Below, piece by piece: positions 52,534 to 62,068 of a DNA stretch of 64,000 nt. The stretch is from Candidatus Hydrogenedentota bacterium. Lineage in GTDB: Bacteria > Hydrogenedentota > Hydrogenedentia > Hydrogenedentales > Hydrogenedentaceae. The translations under genes and the position numbers were made by a program. Every line of letters begins with the position of its first letter. The stretch's first letter is position 1. The DNA lies in assembly GCA_026415215.1 (NCBI GenBank), contig JAOAHN010000100.1, forward strand, positions 1 through 64,000, read 5' to 3'. The notes below the pieces were generated by a model, which saw nothing but the letters and a program-made list of their open reading frames with translations, was not told the DNA's origin and did no database searches.

Positions 52534-54182
52534 TGATGAAACTCCTTTTCATTTTTCTGTTTTAATTGTGGTGCCACAATCTTATTTTTTCCACTCCTTT
52601 TAGCTTCGTATAACCCAATATCAGCTATTCTTATCATGTCCTCGATATTCAGCACTTCATCGTGAACCATCCCCGCGACACCACCGCTTACAGTAATCCT
52701 AACTTCTCTACCCATATAGGAGAAATCTCTTTCTTCTATCGACTTTCTAACTCTTTCTGCTTGAGTAATTGCTCCCTGCAAATCTGTCTGGGGCATAATT
52801 ATTACGAATTCCTCCCCTCCATATCTGGCTACGATATCCGTCCGCCGAACATGTTGAATCATTCTTTTTGCTATTTCCTTCAACACGAAATCCCCAAAAA
52901 GATGTCCATACACATCATTGCACTTTTTAAAATCATCTATATCAAAAAGGGCACACGATAGAGGGATTTTATATCTCTGAGCTCGCAAAATTTCTTCTTC
53001 AAATCGCTCACGGAAATATCTATGATTGTAAAGTTCTGTCAAGCCATCAGTGACTGCCAGTTTCTCGAGTGCCTTATTGGCTTGTTGAACGGACTCAAAC
53101 AATTGAGCACGCTCTAAAGCATTTGCCGCCGCATTGGTCACTATCTCAAAAAAACTGATCTCCTTGGGGGTAAAACTGCCTTGCTTCCTTACAGCGCGAA
53201 GCAACAAAGAACCTACTTCTTGGTCATACAAAACTATAGGAAGAACAAGTATAGAGCGAATCCCCGCTTTCACTAACACATCTATACAAGGAATCATCAA
53301 GGGATCTTCTCTAACATCATTTATTATTACTTTCTCACCTGTTGCTAAAGCCTTCTTTATTTCAGGATATTTATTAAGTGAGATAGACATATCATAGATC
53401 TCCGCATCATCATGAGAAGCGAGAACATGCGCTACCTCATCCTGTCCCCATATCCGCACTATTGAACACCTATCCGATGGAACAACCTTCGAGATTTTTT
53501 CCACGAATACATACAAAACATCATGTGCCCTCCTCTTGCCAGAGATAGACTTGAGTATTTCTAAAGCTACCGCGAGTTCATTTTTATCAAGACCTCTCAA
53601 AGAAGTCTCCTCCGACACCAACTCTGCATGAAGGCTCATAATTCGAGAAGAAAGTTCCGTTATCTTTTCTAAATTGGTAGCATCATCAGAGAGAGAAATA
53701 TCGATAGAAGGAGAATACAATTTCAGAAGCTCTCTGATATAGCCTATATGGTAGCTCCATCCACCTATGAAATTTTCTTCTCCTCTCCGTTGGCTATCTT
53801 CTAATACAGTGCCAAGAAAAACTACTCCCGCAGTGTCTGATATCACCATAAAAATCCTGTCATTTTCATCCATAAAATCAGGGGGCGGTTGTATGATTAC
53901 ATCAATATTATGTTCAGGAGGAGAATCACTTAAAACTACAAGATACTTCAAATTTTCAGAGAGTGCCCCTAATCCCTCCATTCTCCCAAGAGTCTCTACA
54001 TCGCCTATGACTGTGATATTTCCTTCTCCTGCACATATAAATTGCTTTAAGCTTTCCTTACAAAGTTCGTTAAATACACTCAATTTGCTTATCTGAATTA
54101 TAGGATAATTCCTTTCCCTACCTAACTCCAGGCGAATTCGGTTATATAGTGGGTCTATAAAACTATCTCTTTTTTCATTCAT
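52530..54182 (-). CDS. GAF-GGDEF diguanylate cyclase with N-terminal sensor-like region
   Basis: Makes cyclic di-GMP from two GTP. 550 residues: an N-terminal region (about 1-200) with DICT-like features (LKYLVVLSDSPPEHNIDVII), a GAF domain (about 225-375, RCSIVRIWGQDEVAHVLASH), then the GGDEF domain (about 385-545). The active site reads RYGGEEF. An RxxD inhibition site (RRTD) sits five residues before it, so product feedback is predicted. The start at 54182 leaves a 19-base gap after the L,D-transpeptidase gene; a frame open to 54245 is overlap only. It belongs to the MoxR-kinase-LysM operon. Confidence 0.88.
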   Translation of the reverse strand: MNEKRDSFIDPLYNRIRLELGRERNYPIIQISKLSVFNELCKESLKQFICAGEGNITVIGDVETLGRMEGLGALSENLKYLVVLSDSPPEHNIDVIIQPPPDFMDENDRIFMVISDTAGVVFLGTVLEDSQRRGEENFIGGWSYHIGYIRELLKLYSPSIDISLSDDATNLEKITELSSRIMSLHAELVSEETSLRGLDKNELAVALEILKSISGKRRAHDVLYVFVEKISKVVPSDRCSIVRIWGQDEVAHVLASHDDAEIYDMSISLNKYPEIKKALATGEKVIINDVREDPLMIPCIDVLVKAGIRSILVLPIVLYDQEVGSLLLRAVRKQGSFTPKEISFFEIVTNAAANALERAQLFESVQQANKALEKLAVTDGLTELYNHRYFRERFEEEILRAQRYKIPLSCALFDIDDFKKCNDVYGHLFGDFVLKEIAKRMIQHVRRTDIVARYGGEEFVIIMPQTDLQGAITQAERVRKSIEERDFSYMGREVRITVSGGVAGMVHDEVLNIEDMIRIADIGLYEAKRSGKNKIVAPQLKQKNEKEFHQ

Positions 54183-54201
54183 ATCACAAGTAGAGCTCCC
54201 C

Positions 54202-55539
54202 TTAATTCTTCTCCTCAACAGGTTTCTCGATCCTCTCGCTCGCAACCTTTTCTACATTAATTGACTCTAATGGGAAAACATCTTCAGGTTTTACTATCTC
54301 CTTAATAATCACCGGAGTAGAGCGGACAATTAAATCATACAGCTCCTCAATATCGTCCTTGAGAAATCTGACGCACCCGTTTGAAGAATATGTGCCTATT
54401 GTTTCTGGAGCAATCGTGCCGTGGAGCCCTAAATCCGATGGTAATCCAGGTTCTGCAGGAACTAAGGGCATCCACCTTGTTCCCAACTCATTCCTTGGGT
54501 CACCCGGGGGGATAGGAGCTTCTCCCGGTTTAAACCAAGTTGGATTTTTCTGTTTGTTGCCAATTTTATAGCTCCCCAAAGTGGTTTCGTGCCCCGTTTT
54601 ACCCAAACCAACTATATACCTTTTAAATATACCATTTTCATCCACAAGAAATGCTCTGCATTTAGATCTCTCAACAATCAATTTGAAATCTTTGGGTGTA
54701 TATTTCAACACCTGATTAGGTCTTAATACCGCATTTTCATCCAATCCATTAGCTCTGCAAAGCATACCTACCGGCACATTCAATTTAGCACCTATTCCTA
54801 CTAATGTGTCGCCCCGCTGGACAATGTATTTCTTACTTTCAGGTGTTTCTTCTTTAGAGAACACCATCTCTACATTCAACTTGCCTAATAAATCTAAAGA
54901 TTCGTTCCATATTTTCGAGTCCCACTCAGCATCTACTACAGCCAAATTAGCAACTTCGCGTGCTTTTACTTTATCCCCATTTTTTATGCTGAGCCTCCCC
55001 AAGCCTAAGTACCCATAGCATTTATTCCCTTTCGAAAACTCTTTAATTACCGTATTATATATTTCCCCCGCCTCACTATCTTTACCCAACTTTTCTAATA
55101 TATACCCTTCTCTATATAAAATAAGAGCATAATCTTTTGCTCCGACACACTTCTCTCTCGCCTCCTTTGCTACATCTAACGCAGGCTCCAAACTTCCCAC
55201 CTCTTCCTCTACATCTAACCATAAAATATACGCCTTTGCTAACTCATCCGGCTCCTTAGTGGTATCCACAAATGACCTCAGTGATTTCCTAAGTTCTTCT
55301 ATCTTCTTCTCTTCTCTGAGCTTGAGAATTTCCTCCCACTGAGGCTTCTCCCCTCTTTCAATCCGAGAAAAAATCTTGTCCTTCACTATTCGAGGAACCT
55401 CTTTACCCGGGGCAGAAACGGGAGTTAGCCATAACAATCTATAGAGACCGTATATAGAGATTAGCACTAATACGACCCCTACGAAAATACGGAAAAGTAA
55501 ATTATCCTTCTTCTTGGTACTAAAATATCTCTTTCTCAT
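54202..55539 (-). CDS. LysM plus L,D-transpeptidase (YkuD) envelope protein
   Basis: 445 residues: an N-terminal membrane helix (about 15-35), a helical/TPR-like segment (about 60-215), a LysM domain (about 233-275, YIVQRGDTLVGIGAKLNVPV), and a YkuD domain (about 285-430). The catalytic motif is LGLHGTIAPETIG followed by YSSNGCVRF, with His and the active Cys. It probably forms 3-3 peptide cross-links or attaches proteins to peptidoglycan, on the periplasmic side. It lies 10 bases after the Ser/Thr kinase gene, so phosphorylation or signalling control of the wall is suggested. Confidence 0.9.
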   Translation of the reverse strand: MRKRYFSTKKKDNLLFRIFVGVVLVLISIYGLYRLLWLTPVSAPGKEVPRIVKDKIFSRIERGEKPQWEEILKLREEKKIEELRKSLRSFVDTTKEPDELAKAYILWLDVEEEVGSLEPALDVAKEAREKCVGAKDYALILYREGYILEKLGKDSEAGEIYNTVIKEFSKGNKCYGYLGLGRLSIKNGDKVKAREVANLAVVDAEWDSKIWNESLDLLGKLNVEMVFSKEETPESKKYIVQRGDTLVGIGAKLNVPVGMLCRANGLDENAVLRPNQVLKYTPKDFKLIVERSKCRAFLVDENGIFKRYIVGLGKTGHETTLGSYKIGNKQKNPTWFKPGEAPIPPGDPRNELGTRWMPLVPAEPGLPSDLGLHGTIAPETIGTYSSNGCVRFLKDDIEELYDLIVRSTPVIIKEIVKPEDVFPLESINVEKVASERIEKPVEEKN

Positions 55540-55549
55540 AACACCAACT

Positions 55550-56491
55550 TCAGATTCTTGATTTGGTAGCTCTGGTTAAATCGAGAATTAATTCTGTCAT
55601 AGACTGGTATCTATGTTCTAATTTCCTCCGGAGACACTTTAAGATTATACGGTCTAAAGCAGGAGTGACCTCAGGGTTGTAATTCGAAGGTGGTATAAAC
55701 TTATAGTTAGGATCCAATATTTGCCTTGAGATTTGGTGAGCATCATTCCCCTCACAAGGGTGACGACCCGAAAATAATTCATACATTGTAATACCGAATG
55801 AAAATATATCAGATCGAGCATCCAAACTCTTCTTGAGCAACTGCTCAGGAGACATATAAACCCTTGTGCCTCCAGCTTCCTTTGTAAACCACTGAGTCCA
55901 ATCGGTAGTTTTAGATAAGCCAAAGTCCACAATCTTTACTTGCTTTCCGTCCTTAGAGAATAAAAAATTCGCCGGTTTTACATCCCTGTGAACAATCCCA
56001 TTCTGATGGAGATAATCTAAGCCATGGCAGAGTTTTATACATATGTCTATCATCTGTTGGATAGTCAAGTCTCTTCCTTCTATGTGCTTTTTCAAATTAT
56101 AGCCATCGATGTATTCCATTACTATGCATCTGCGACCTCTCCCCATTTTATCAATGGTTTCGTATATATCTTTCTCCATCTTTATTATGTTCGGATGATT
56201 AAGGGACGCCGCTATCATTACCTCTCTACCTAAAAAGTCCTGCTTCCGCCTTTTAGGATCCTCATCATACTTCGGGTGTAAAACCTTCACTGCGACCTCT
56301 TTGTCTCTTGCCTTATCAATCGCCTTGTATACCGTTCCCATACCTCCTGAACCAATAGGAGCAATAATCTCATAAGGACCTACTTGTTTTATCTCTAAAT
56401 CCGCCTTATTAGGATCATCAAAACTCGAAGGAACAGGCTTACTACTTGACGATGCGGTATCTTTCTTCCTTTTCTTGAATATCCAAAACAT
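55550..56491 (-). CDS. Hanks-type serine/threonine protein kinase
   Basis: 313 residues with a full kinase domain and no transmembrane helix. Visible subdomains: GSGGMGTVYKA (P-loop), AVKVL (Lys), a conserved Glu in GREVMI, YIDGYNL, HRDVKPANFLF (catalytic Asp), DFGLSKT (metal Asp), MSPEQLL (APE equivalent) and SDIFSFGITMYEL. All catalytic residues are present. The first 30 residues are a Ser/Lys-rich cytoplasmic tail. Likely substrates are unknown; the operon contains a MoxR ATPase upstream and a LysM/YkuD protein 10 bases downstream. Confidence 0.93.
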   Translation of the reverse strand: MFWIFKKRKKDTASSSSKPVPSSFDDPNKADLEIKQVGPYEIIAPIGSGGMGTVYKAIDKARDKEVAVKVLHPKYDEDPKRRKQDFLGREVMIAASLNHPNIIKMEKDIYETIDKMGRGRRCIVMEYIDGYNLKKHIEGRDLTIQQMIDICIKLCHGLDYLHQNGIVHRDVKPANFLFSKDGKQVKIVDFGLSKTTDWTQWFTKEAGGTRVYMSPEQLLKKSLDARSDIFSFGITMYELFSGRHPCEGNDAHQISRQILDPNYKFIPPSNYNPEVTPALDRIILKCLRRKLEHRYQSMTELILDLTRATKSRI

Positions 56492-56579
56492 AGGTATTAA
56501 GTTAATACTTCCCTTTTATAAATTTATTTCACACCCTATAAAATAATATCACATATAAACTTTACAATTGTAAAACTTT

Positions 56580-57545
56580 CTACACACTTCTCCATTGAGT
56601 ATCCCCAGCAGGAACAGGAATTTCATTCAGTATCTCCTGTAATACGGATGCAATAGTTACTTTCCTTAACCTACTTTCAGGATTTAAAATTAGCCTGTGT
56701 TCCAGGACTGACTTTGCTAATGCCTTAACATCATCAGGAATAACATACCCTCTCCCCATAACAGCTGCATACCCTTGACAACACCGAAATAGCATCAGCG
56801 AAGCCCTCGGACTTGCTCCAAGCATTATGTATGCATGGTCTCGGGTTCGAGCTACTATTCTCAACATATACTCTCTAACTTTCGGATGAACAAATATTTC
56901 CCTCACCTTCATTTGCATCTGAAGTATCGTCTGAGGGTTAGTAACCGGTTTGAGAGACTCTATTGGATGCGTCAATCTAAGTCGTTCAAGCATATCAAGT
57001 TCTGCGGTAAAGCTGGGGTAACCCATTGATAGTTTTACCATAAACCTGTCAAGCTGTGCCTCGGGCAAGGGGAAAGTTCCCTCATGTTCGACAGGATTCT
57101 GTGTTGCAAACACGATAAATGGTTTGTTTAACACATAGGTCTTCCCATCTACTGAAACCTGCCCCTCAGCCATAGCCTCAAGTAAAGCAGATTGAGTGCG
57201 AGGGGTTGCCCTGTTAATCTCATCTGCCACCACTACTTGGCTAAATACGGGACCGGATCTGAATTCAAAGTTCTGTGTCTTTTGATTGTAAACAGAAACT
57301 CCCGTCACATCTGTAGGTAACAGATCAGGTGTGCATTGGATACGGGTATATGTACATCCACTTGAAATTGCAAGTGCCCTTGCTAACATCGTCTTAGCAA
57401 CACCAGGAACATCTTCAAGCAAAATATGCCCTCCCGCAAGAAAAGCTGAAAGTGCTGTTCGGATAACTTGGCCCTTATCTAATATTACTGTTTCTATATT
57501 CTGTATAATTTCTTTGATAATATCCCTAAACTGACTACTTGACAT
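56580..57545 (-). CDS. MoxR-family AAA+ ATPase
   Basis: Chaperone-type ATPase of 321 residues that usually helps VWA proteins or metal-enzyme assembly. Motifs: Walker A GHILLEDVPGVAKT (family GxxxxGKT-like, G-V-A-K-T), Walker B VVADEINRA, the sensor region VFATQNP (Asn), PLPEAQLDRF (sensor-2/arginine-finger region) and a C-terminal ASPRASLMLFRCCQG. It is the first gene of the signalling operon, 88 bases before the kinase. MoxR usually sits beside DUF58/VWA genes; a VWA protein is in this window (41091-42890) but 14 kb away. Confidence 0.93.
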   Translation of the reverse strand: MSSSQFRDIIKEIIQNIETVILDKGQVIRTALSAFLAGGHILLEDVPGVAKTMLARALAISSGCTYTRIQCTPDLLPTDVTGVSVYNQKTQNFEFRSGPVFSQVVVADEINRATPRTQSALLEAMAEGQVSVDGKTYVLNKPFIVFATQNPVEHEGTFPLPEAQLDRFMVKLSMGYPSFTAELDMLERLRLTHPIESLKPVTNPQTILQMQMKVREIFVHPKVREYMLRIVARTRDHAYIMLGASPRASLMLFRCCQGYAAVMGRGYVIPDDVKALAKSVLEHRLILNPESRLRKVTIASVLQEILNEIPVPAGDTQWRSV

Positions 57546-57630
57546 ATTAACTCAATATCCAGAGCGTTTAAATTATGTGCATAATTTGCCAAAATGTGTA
57601 TTATAATTACTTAAAAAATAGAAAAAAAAG

Positions 57631-58419
57631 ATGAAATTCTTAATTATTCAAACATCATACAATAAACGCCCTATAATTAATAAGCCAACCAATCAATTAT
57701 TATTACTATTTTCTGCTCTTGTGTTTATCTTCTCGATTGTACTCCCAGCGACTACTGATGGGTTATGCTCTTTTGAAAAAAACTACCCAAGTCCCATCCA
57801 TCTTGAGAGAGAAAACTCTCATTACATTTTAACTCTCCAAGATAGTTTTATCAATAGCATAGAGAAGGATCTCGATACTAAGGTGCAAACACATATATCA
57901 GAAGATAGATTAGAATTTATCAACAATTGGGATACCAAAAATAAATTTTTATCCTCCACATCACTAATTAACTCTAATAGAGAACCTTCTTATCAAACAA
58001 AAAGAATCTCTAAAATATTATCCAGCAGTAGTAGAATGCTCATAGCATACAATTCTCCTCAATACGGTGGCTATGGCGTATATCCATCTGTCGCCCCTTC
58101 GAGCAGTTTACCGAAGGTCGTGCTTAGGTATCCATCTGTTTCTGCTCCAGCAAATTACGGTATCTCAGGACCAATGGGAATCGGCTATCCAAGAGGAGGA
58201 TTCGCCCCGACCTATGGAGGGAGAGCTTTTCCTATGCAGGGAGGCTACTTCGGTGGATATGCGGATGTTACAGTTATAAGCAATATTTCAGACATGTTTT
58301 ATACTATTGACGACCGACTGGTGGGGGAGTTCCCGTATAGCTTTTACTATTTATATCCATCCAACTCCCAAAGGTCTCTAACAAACCAAGATAGGTCTAC
58401 GCAATTCATATCCCGTTAA
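57631..58419 (+). CDS. Secreted Gly/Tyr/Pro-rich protein of unknown function
   Basis: 262 residues: a hydrophobic signal-like segment (about 23-42, LLLLFSALVFIFSIVLPA), a polar middle (about 45-145), and a Gly/Tyr/Pro-rich C-terminal part (about 140-225) with tandem-like YGGYGVYPS, GYPRGGFAPTYGGRAFP and GGYFGGYAD. No family recognised. The ribosome site is weak (only A-rich bases precede the ATG), so the start or the reality of the gene is less certain. It runs opposite to the MoxR operon and may be a surface or spore-coat-like protein. Confidence 0.5.
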   Translation: MKFLIIQTSYNKRPIINKPTNQLLLLFSALVFIFSIVLPATTDGLCSFEKNYPSPIHLERENSHYILTLQDSFINSIEKDLDTKVQTHISEDRLEFINNWDTKNKFLSSTSLINSNREPSYQTKRISKILSSSSRMLIAYNSPQYGGYGVYPSVAPSSSLPKVVLRYPSVSAPANYGISGPMGIGYPRGGFAPTYGGRAFPMQGGYFGGYADVTVISNISDMFYTIDDRLVGEFPYSFYYLYPSNSQRSLTNQDRSTQFISR

Positions 58420-58514
58420 GTAATTTGTCCTAATAATTAATCTCAACATTTTGATGCATATATTCCACCATCACATGAAACCATTGAGGCGAGTTAGAGA
58501 CACTATCCGCAATA

Positions 58515-59288
58515 CTAATCACTTACTTTATCAAAAACTTCATCGTTAAAAGTGGGCACTAATTTCTCCCCTGGCTCCAATACCAAAAAATCATTAGAAT
58601 TTGACCAATTACCAAAAAGCCACCTTAACAAGAGAGAAGGATCTCCCTTCATCTCTTTGTATTTCCATCCCATATAATTAGCACATTTTTTAGTATACTC
58701 TCTTGCCCAGTCACGGTTGCCTATACCAAGATCAATGTATACTGCGGTATCGTAATTATTTTTCCAGTTTTCCATAGATTTGATGATAAACTCAACATTT
58801 TCTTCCCCATAAGTCTCTCTAAAAATCTCTCTTACTGCGGAGTCCCGGTCTGGTCCAGGCATTATGTTGTCCTCGATCCAGCCGGGAGTAAACCAATAAG
58901 TGCCTGGATGTTTAGAAAAGTATTCCTTATATCTTTTCCTACTCCCGAGAAACAAGGTTATACAATCGTGTGCTCTAACTACCACGAGAGGCACTCTCCC
59001 CGCTTTCAAACTTGCAAGTCCCTTCCCGCAAAGTCCATATCCAATCAGAATAGCATCATAGCTCTCAGTATCAAACTCTTCTACCTTATCCTGGATAATT
59101 TGCTGGAGTAATTCCGGCGAATCGTGAAGTCCTTGCTCCAAGAAACAAAAATTATATGAATGTGGCAACTGAGAAGAATAGTAAGCAATCTCTCTCCACA
59201 ACACATGACAAGAGATAACCGCGAACCTTTTAGGAAGCACATTCTTTAACTTTATTCTTAGCTTACGCCGTAGTTCAATAGCATCCAT
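58515..59288 (-). CDS. DUF1638-family protein
   Basis: The 257-residue cytoplasmic protein has the DUF1638 marks: AVISCHVLWREIAYY near the start, IGYGLCGKGLASL, VVRAHDCITLFLGS, then HPGTYWFTPGWIEDN. Family members occur in anaerobes and methanogens, often near corrinoid or methyltransferase genes, but no activity is firmly known to me. Several invariant Cys and His suggest metal or cofactor binding. The start at 59288 (GAAGA upstream) leaves 10 bases after the preceding sulfur-transfer gene; a TTG at 59306 is an alternative. It is the third gene of the csoR operon. Confidence 0.85.
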   Translation of the reverse strand: MDAIELRRKLRIKLKNVLPKRFAVISCHVLWREIAYYSSQLPHSYNFCFLEQGLHDSPELLQQIIQDKVEEFDTESYDAILIGYGLCGKGLASLKAGRVPLVVVRAHDCITLFLGSRKRYKEYFSKHPGTYWFTPGWIEDNIMPGPDRDSAVREIFRETYGEENVEFIIKSMENWKNNYDTAVYIDLGIGNRDWAREYTKKCANYMGWKYKEMKGDPSLLLRWLFGNWSNSNDFLVLEPGEKLVPTFNDEVFDKVSD

Positions 59289-59298
59289 AAGCGAATCT

Positions 59299-61740
59299 TC
59301 ATACAAAAAGGTTTACATTTGCGTTTCCAGCTTCGCCAAGGTAATATCCTACACCGCCAATCTCAACACCATCAATTAATTCCTCTCTTTTTATGCCCAT
59401 TACATCCATAGACATAGAACATGCCACGAGTTTAACTCCAGAATCTATAGCATTCCGGAGAAGTTCTGGAAGTCCCATTATGTTTTTGCTTTTCATAACA
59501 TATTTCATAAGTCTCGTCCCCATACCGCCCATATTCATTTTTGAAAGTTTAAGAGAATCTACACCCCGGGGCATCATCATGCTAAACATCTTCTCGAGGA
59601 AGGTCTTTTTCAATTCCAATTCAGGTTTTTTCCTCAACACATTTAAGCCCCAAAAAGTAAAGAAAATCGTGGTTTTGTAGCCCATACTTACCGCCCCATT
59701 AGCAATCACAAATGTAGCGAGAACTTTGTCAAGATCATTAGAAAAGCAAATTATGGTTAGTCCTGGTTTCTTAGTTGTTTTGCATTCAGATTCAGCTTCG
59801 ACTGTTGGAGATAATGATTGCCCTTTTATTATCTCTACAAGGTAGCCGTTACGGTCTGGTTTAACACTTATAAGCTTATGCCCCATATTTTGACACCAAG
59901 CTGGCACATCACAGGTGAAACCTACATCTGTAGCGAACACCTCAAGCACATCACCCGGCTTGAGCTTTTCCATAGCCTGCTTCACTTTTAGCAAAGGACC
60001 TGGGCACTGTAGACCCGACACATCCAATCGATGTTTCTCCGATTGAACTATAGAATCATCTGCGGGTGCTGTCTCAGACTTAATTATGCTCAAGGCATTC
60101 AACTTCGGAGCAGTAAATTGTGGTTTTCGATGGAACCAACTCCAAGTGCGATATCCTCCGTTCAGATTCTTTACTTTGTATCCTCTCTGCTTAAGATACC
60201 TATAGGCTATATACCCTCTCAATCCAACCGCACAATAGGTTATCACATTAGCGTCTCTTGGAATCTCCTCAATTCTTGAACGAATCTGGTCCACGGGGAT
60301 AAGGGTAGCTCCGGGTATTGCACCTCCTTCTGCTTCCGCAGGTTCACGCACATCCAAAATAAAAGCATCTGATGGAATCTCATCAGGATTCACGACTTCC
60401 ACATCGCCTCTGATGATATTAGATGCTACATAACCCACCATGTTAATGCCATGTTTAGCCCCTCCCCACTGAGGAGAATAAGCGAGTTCCTCGTCCTCAA
60501 AATCGAAAACTGTTAGCTTATGTCTCAACGCCATCGCAAGTGTATTTATCATACTTTCAACTCCCTCGTATCCTACTACCTGAGCACCAAGTATATATCC
60601 ATCTGGCTTAAAGATAATCTTAACGCTCACCGGTTGTGCACCTGGATAGTATCTCGGATGCTGCATAGGATGAACATAGGCCTTATAGTAAGGAATGCCT
60701 AATTGTTTTACTTGAGACTCAGTTAACCCAGTCTGAGCAACTGCAAGATTAAAAACTTTTAATATCCCTGTCCCCTGTATACCACCAAACTTTGAATCTC
60801 TCCCACAAATATTGTCAGCTGTAACTCTGCCTTGCCTGTTGGCAGGTCCTGCTAAAGGAACTGCGGTCCTCCCTCCAGTCACCACATCGTAAGTTTCCAA
60901 AACATCTCCAACCGCATATATACTTGGGTCACTTGTCCGCATATGTTCATCAACTACAATATACCCCCGAGGTGTAGTTTCTAATCCCGCCTCTACTGCA
61001 AGTTTGCTATTGGGTCTCACGCCAGCGCACATAAATACTATGTCGCTACCTATTATCTTGCCACTCTTCAAAAAAACTTTCCCATCTTCTATTCTTTGAG
61101 CAGTTTCATTAAGGAAGACACTTACCTTGTTTACCAAAAGTTCCTGCAATATCGGCGTAGTCATTTCAGAATCCATTCGAGGCATTACATGGTCCAACAT
61201 CTCTACAAGAGTAACTTCTAAACCGCGGTGCTTTAAATTCTCAGTAAGCTCTAAGCCAATAAAACCTGCACCAATAACACAAGCGTGTTTTGCTCCTGGA
61301 AGAGCTTTCATTATCCTGTCCATATCACTTAGGTGGTTCAAAACAAAAACCCTATCAGAGTTTACCCCAGGTATTTGTGGAACTACAGGGGTAGAACCTG
61401 TAGCAAGTACAAGATAATCGTAGGGGAAGGTAAGAGTAGTGTTATTAATCAAATTTTTAACTACAACCTCTTTCTTCTCCCTATTTATAGCAATCACTTC
61501 ATGATTAGTTCTAATATCTAAGCCATATCTTCCTTGTAATCCCTTCACAGTCTGAACAAGTAAAGATGACCTTTCAGGAATAATCCCGCCTATGTGATAC
61601 GGCATCCCACAGTTGGCATATGAAACTTCTGAACCTTTTTCAAACACTGTAACCTCTATTGAATCGTCTAACCTCTTCAGCCGAGTAGCACAACTCATCC
61701 CCCCGGCTACACCGCCTACTATAATTACCCTTTTAGGCAT
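59299..61740 (-). CDS. Four-module CoA-disulfide reductase / rhodanese / TusA / DsrE-like fusion
   Basis: 813 residues in one chain. (1) A CoADR-type flavoprotein (1-440) with GGVAGGMSCATRL, YANCGMPYHI (catalytic Cys44, single, not CxxxxC) and a second GAGFIGLELTE Rossmann. (2) Rhodanese (about 455-545), active Cys in YCAVGLRGYIAY. (3) TusA/SirA (about 570-645), with CPGPLLKVKQAM. (4) A DsrE/DsrF-like domain (about 655-813), with LVACSMSMDVMGI. The Cys residues expected to pass persulfide sulfur are all present. Role: reducing persulfides/CoA-polysulfide and moving sulfane sulfur, as detoxification or assimilation. It follows the repressor gene by 43 bases. Similar fusions are known; this order is from memory. 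Confidence 0.92.
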   Translation of the reverse strand: MPKRVIIVGGVAGGMSCATRLKRLDDSIEVTVFEKGSEVSYANCGMPYHIGGIIPERSSLLVQTVKGLQGRYGLDIRTNHEVIAINREKKEVVVKNLINNTTLTFPYDYLVLATGSTPVVPQIPGVNSDRVFVLNHLSDMDRIMKALPGAKHACVIGAGFIGLELTENLKHRGLEVTLVEMLDHVMPRMDSEMTTPILQELLVNKVSVFLNETAQRIEDGKVFLKSGKIIGSDIVFMCAGVRPNSKLAVEAGLETTPRGYIVVDEHMRTSDPSIYAVGDVLETYDVVTGGRTAVPLAGPANRQGRVTADNICGRDSKFGGIQGTGILKVFNLAVAQTGLTESQVKQLGIPYYKAYVHPMQHPRYYPGAQPVSVKIIFKPDGYILGAQVVGYEGVESMINTLAMALRHKLTVFDFEDEELAYSPQWGGAKHGINMVGYVASNIIRGDVEVVNPDEIPSDAFILDVREPAEAEGGAIPGATLIPVDQIRSRIEEIPRDANVITYCAVGLRGYIAYRYLKQRGYKVKNLNGGYRTWSWFHRKPQFTAPKLNALSIIKSETAPADDSIVQSEKHRLDVSGLQCPGPLLKVKQAMEKLKPGDVLEVFATDVGFTCDVPAWCQNMGHKLISVKPDRNGYLVEIIKGQSLSPTVEAESECKTTKKPGLTIICFSNDLDKVLATFVIANGAVSMGYKTTIFFTFWGLNVLRKKPELELKKTFLEKMFSMMMPRGVDSLKLSKMNMGGMGTRLMKYVMKSKNIMGLPELLRNAIDSGVKLVACSMSMDVMGIKREELIDGVEIGGVGYYLGEAGNANVNLFV

Positions 61741-61783
61741 ACTAAATACTCCTATTCTAATTGTTATTCATTGACAGTTCGTC

Positions 61784-62056
61784 CTATTCACTCGAATAAA
61801 TTTTTGAGAATATCTTCAAAATATGTTGTTGAAACTCCTCTAAGTCCTTATTTGACGACCTTATCTCCGCAATACATTTTTGCATGTGTTCCTTTAATAT
61901 TACTTGGGCAAGAGAACGAAGTGCCCCACGCACTGCGGATACCTGCTTCAAGACATCAAAACAAGGTTTATCTTCCATAATCATGGTTCTCAAGCCTCTT
62001 ACTTGTCCTTCGATACGATTGATCCTCTCTATAACCTTCTTTTTCTTATCATCCAT
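61784..62056 (-). CDS. CsoR/CstR/FrmR-family metal- or persulfide-responsive repressor
   Basis: 90 residues, all-helical, of DUF156 type: INRIEGQVRGLRTMI, then CFDVLKQVSAVRGALRSLAQ, then ILKEHMQKC. Cys, His and Cys are in a C-x24-H-x3-C arrangement, as in copper-sensing CsoR. The two-Cys pair also fits persulfide-sensing CstR. The neighbour (sulfur-transfer fusion) favours sulfur sensing; the His favours copper. ATG 62056 is chosen for AGGAG at 62068-62064 on the minus strand; the frame runs on 14 codons without a site. It leads the operon and is expected to bind the inverted repeat at 62069-62095. Confidence 0.9.
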   Translation of the reverse strand: MDDKKKKVIERINRIEGQVRGLRTMIMEDKPCFDVLKQVSAVRGALRSLAQVILKEHMQKCIAEIRSSNKDLEEFQQHILKIFSKIYSSE

Positions 62057-62068
62057 AACTTTTCTCCT

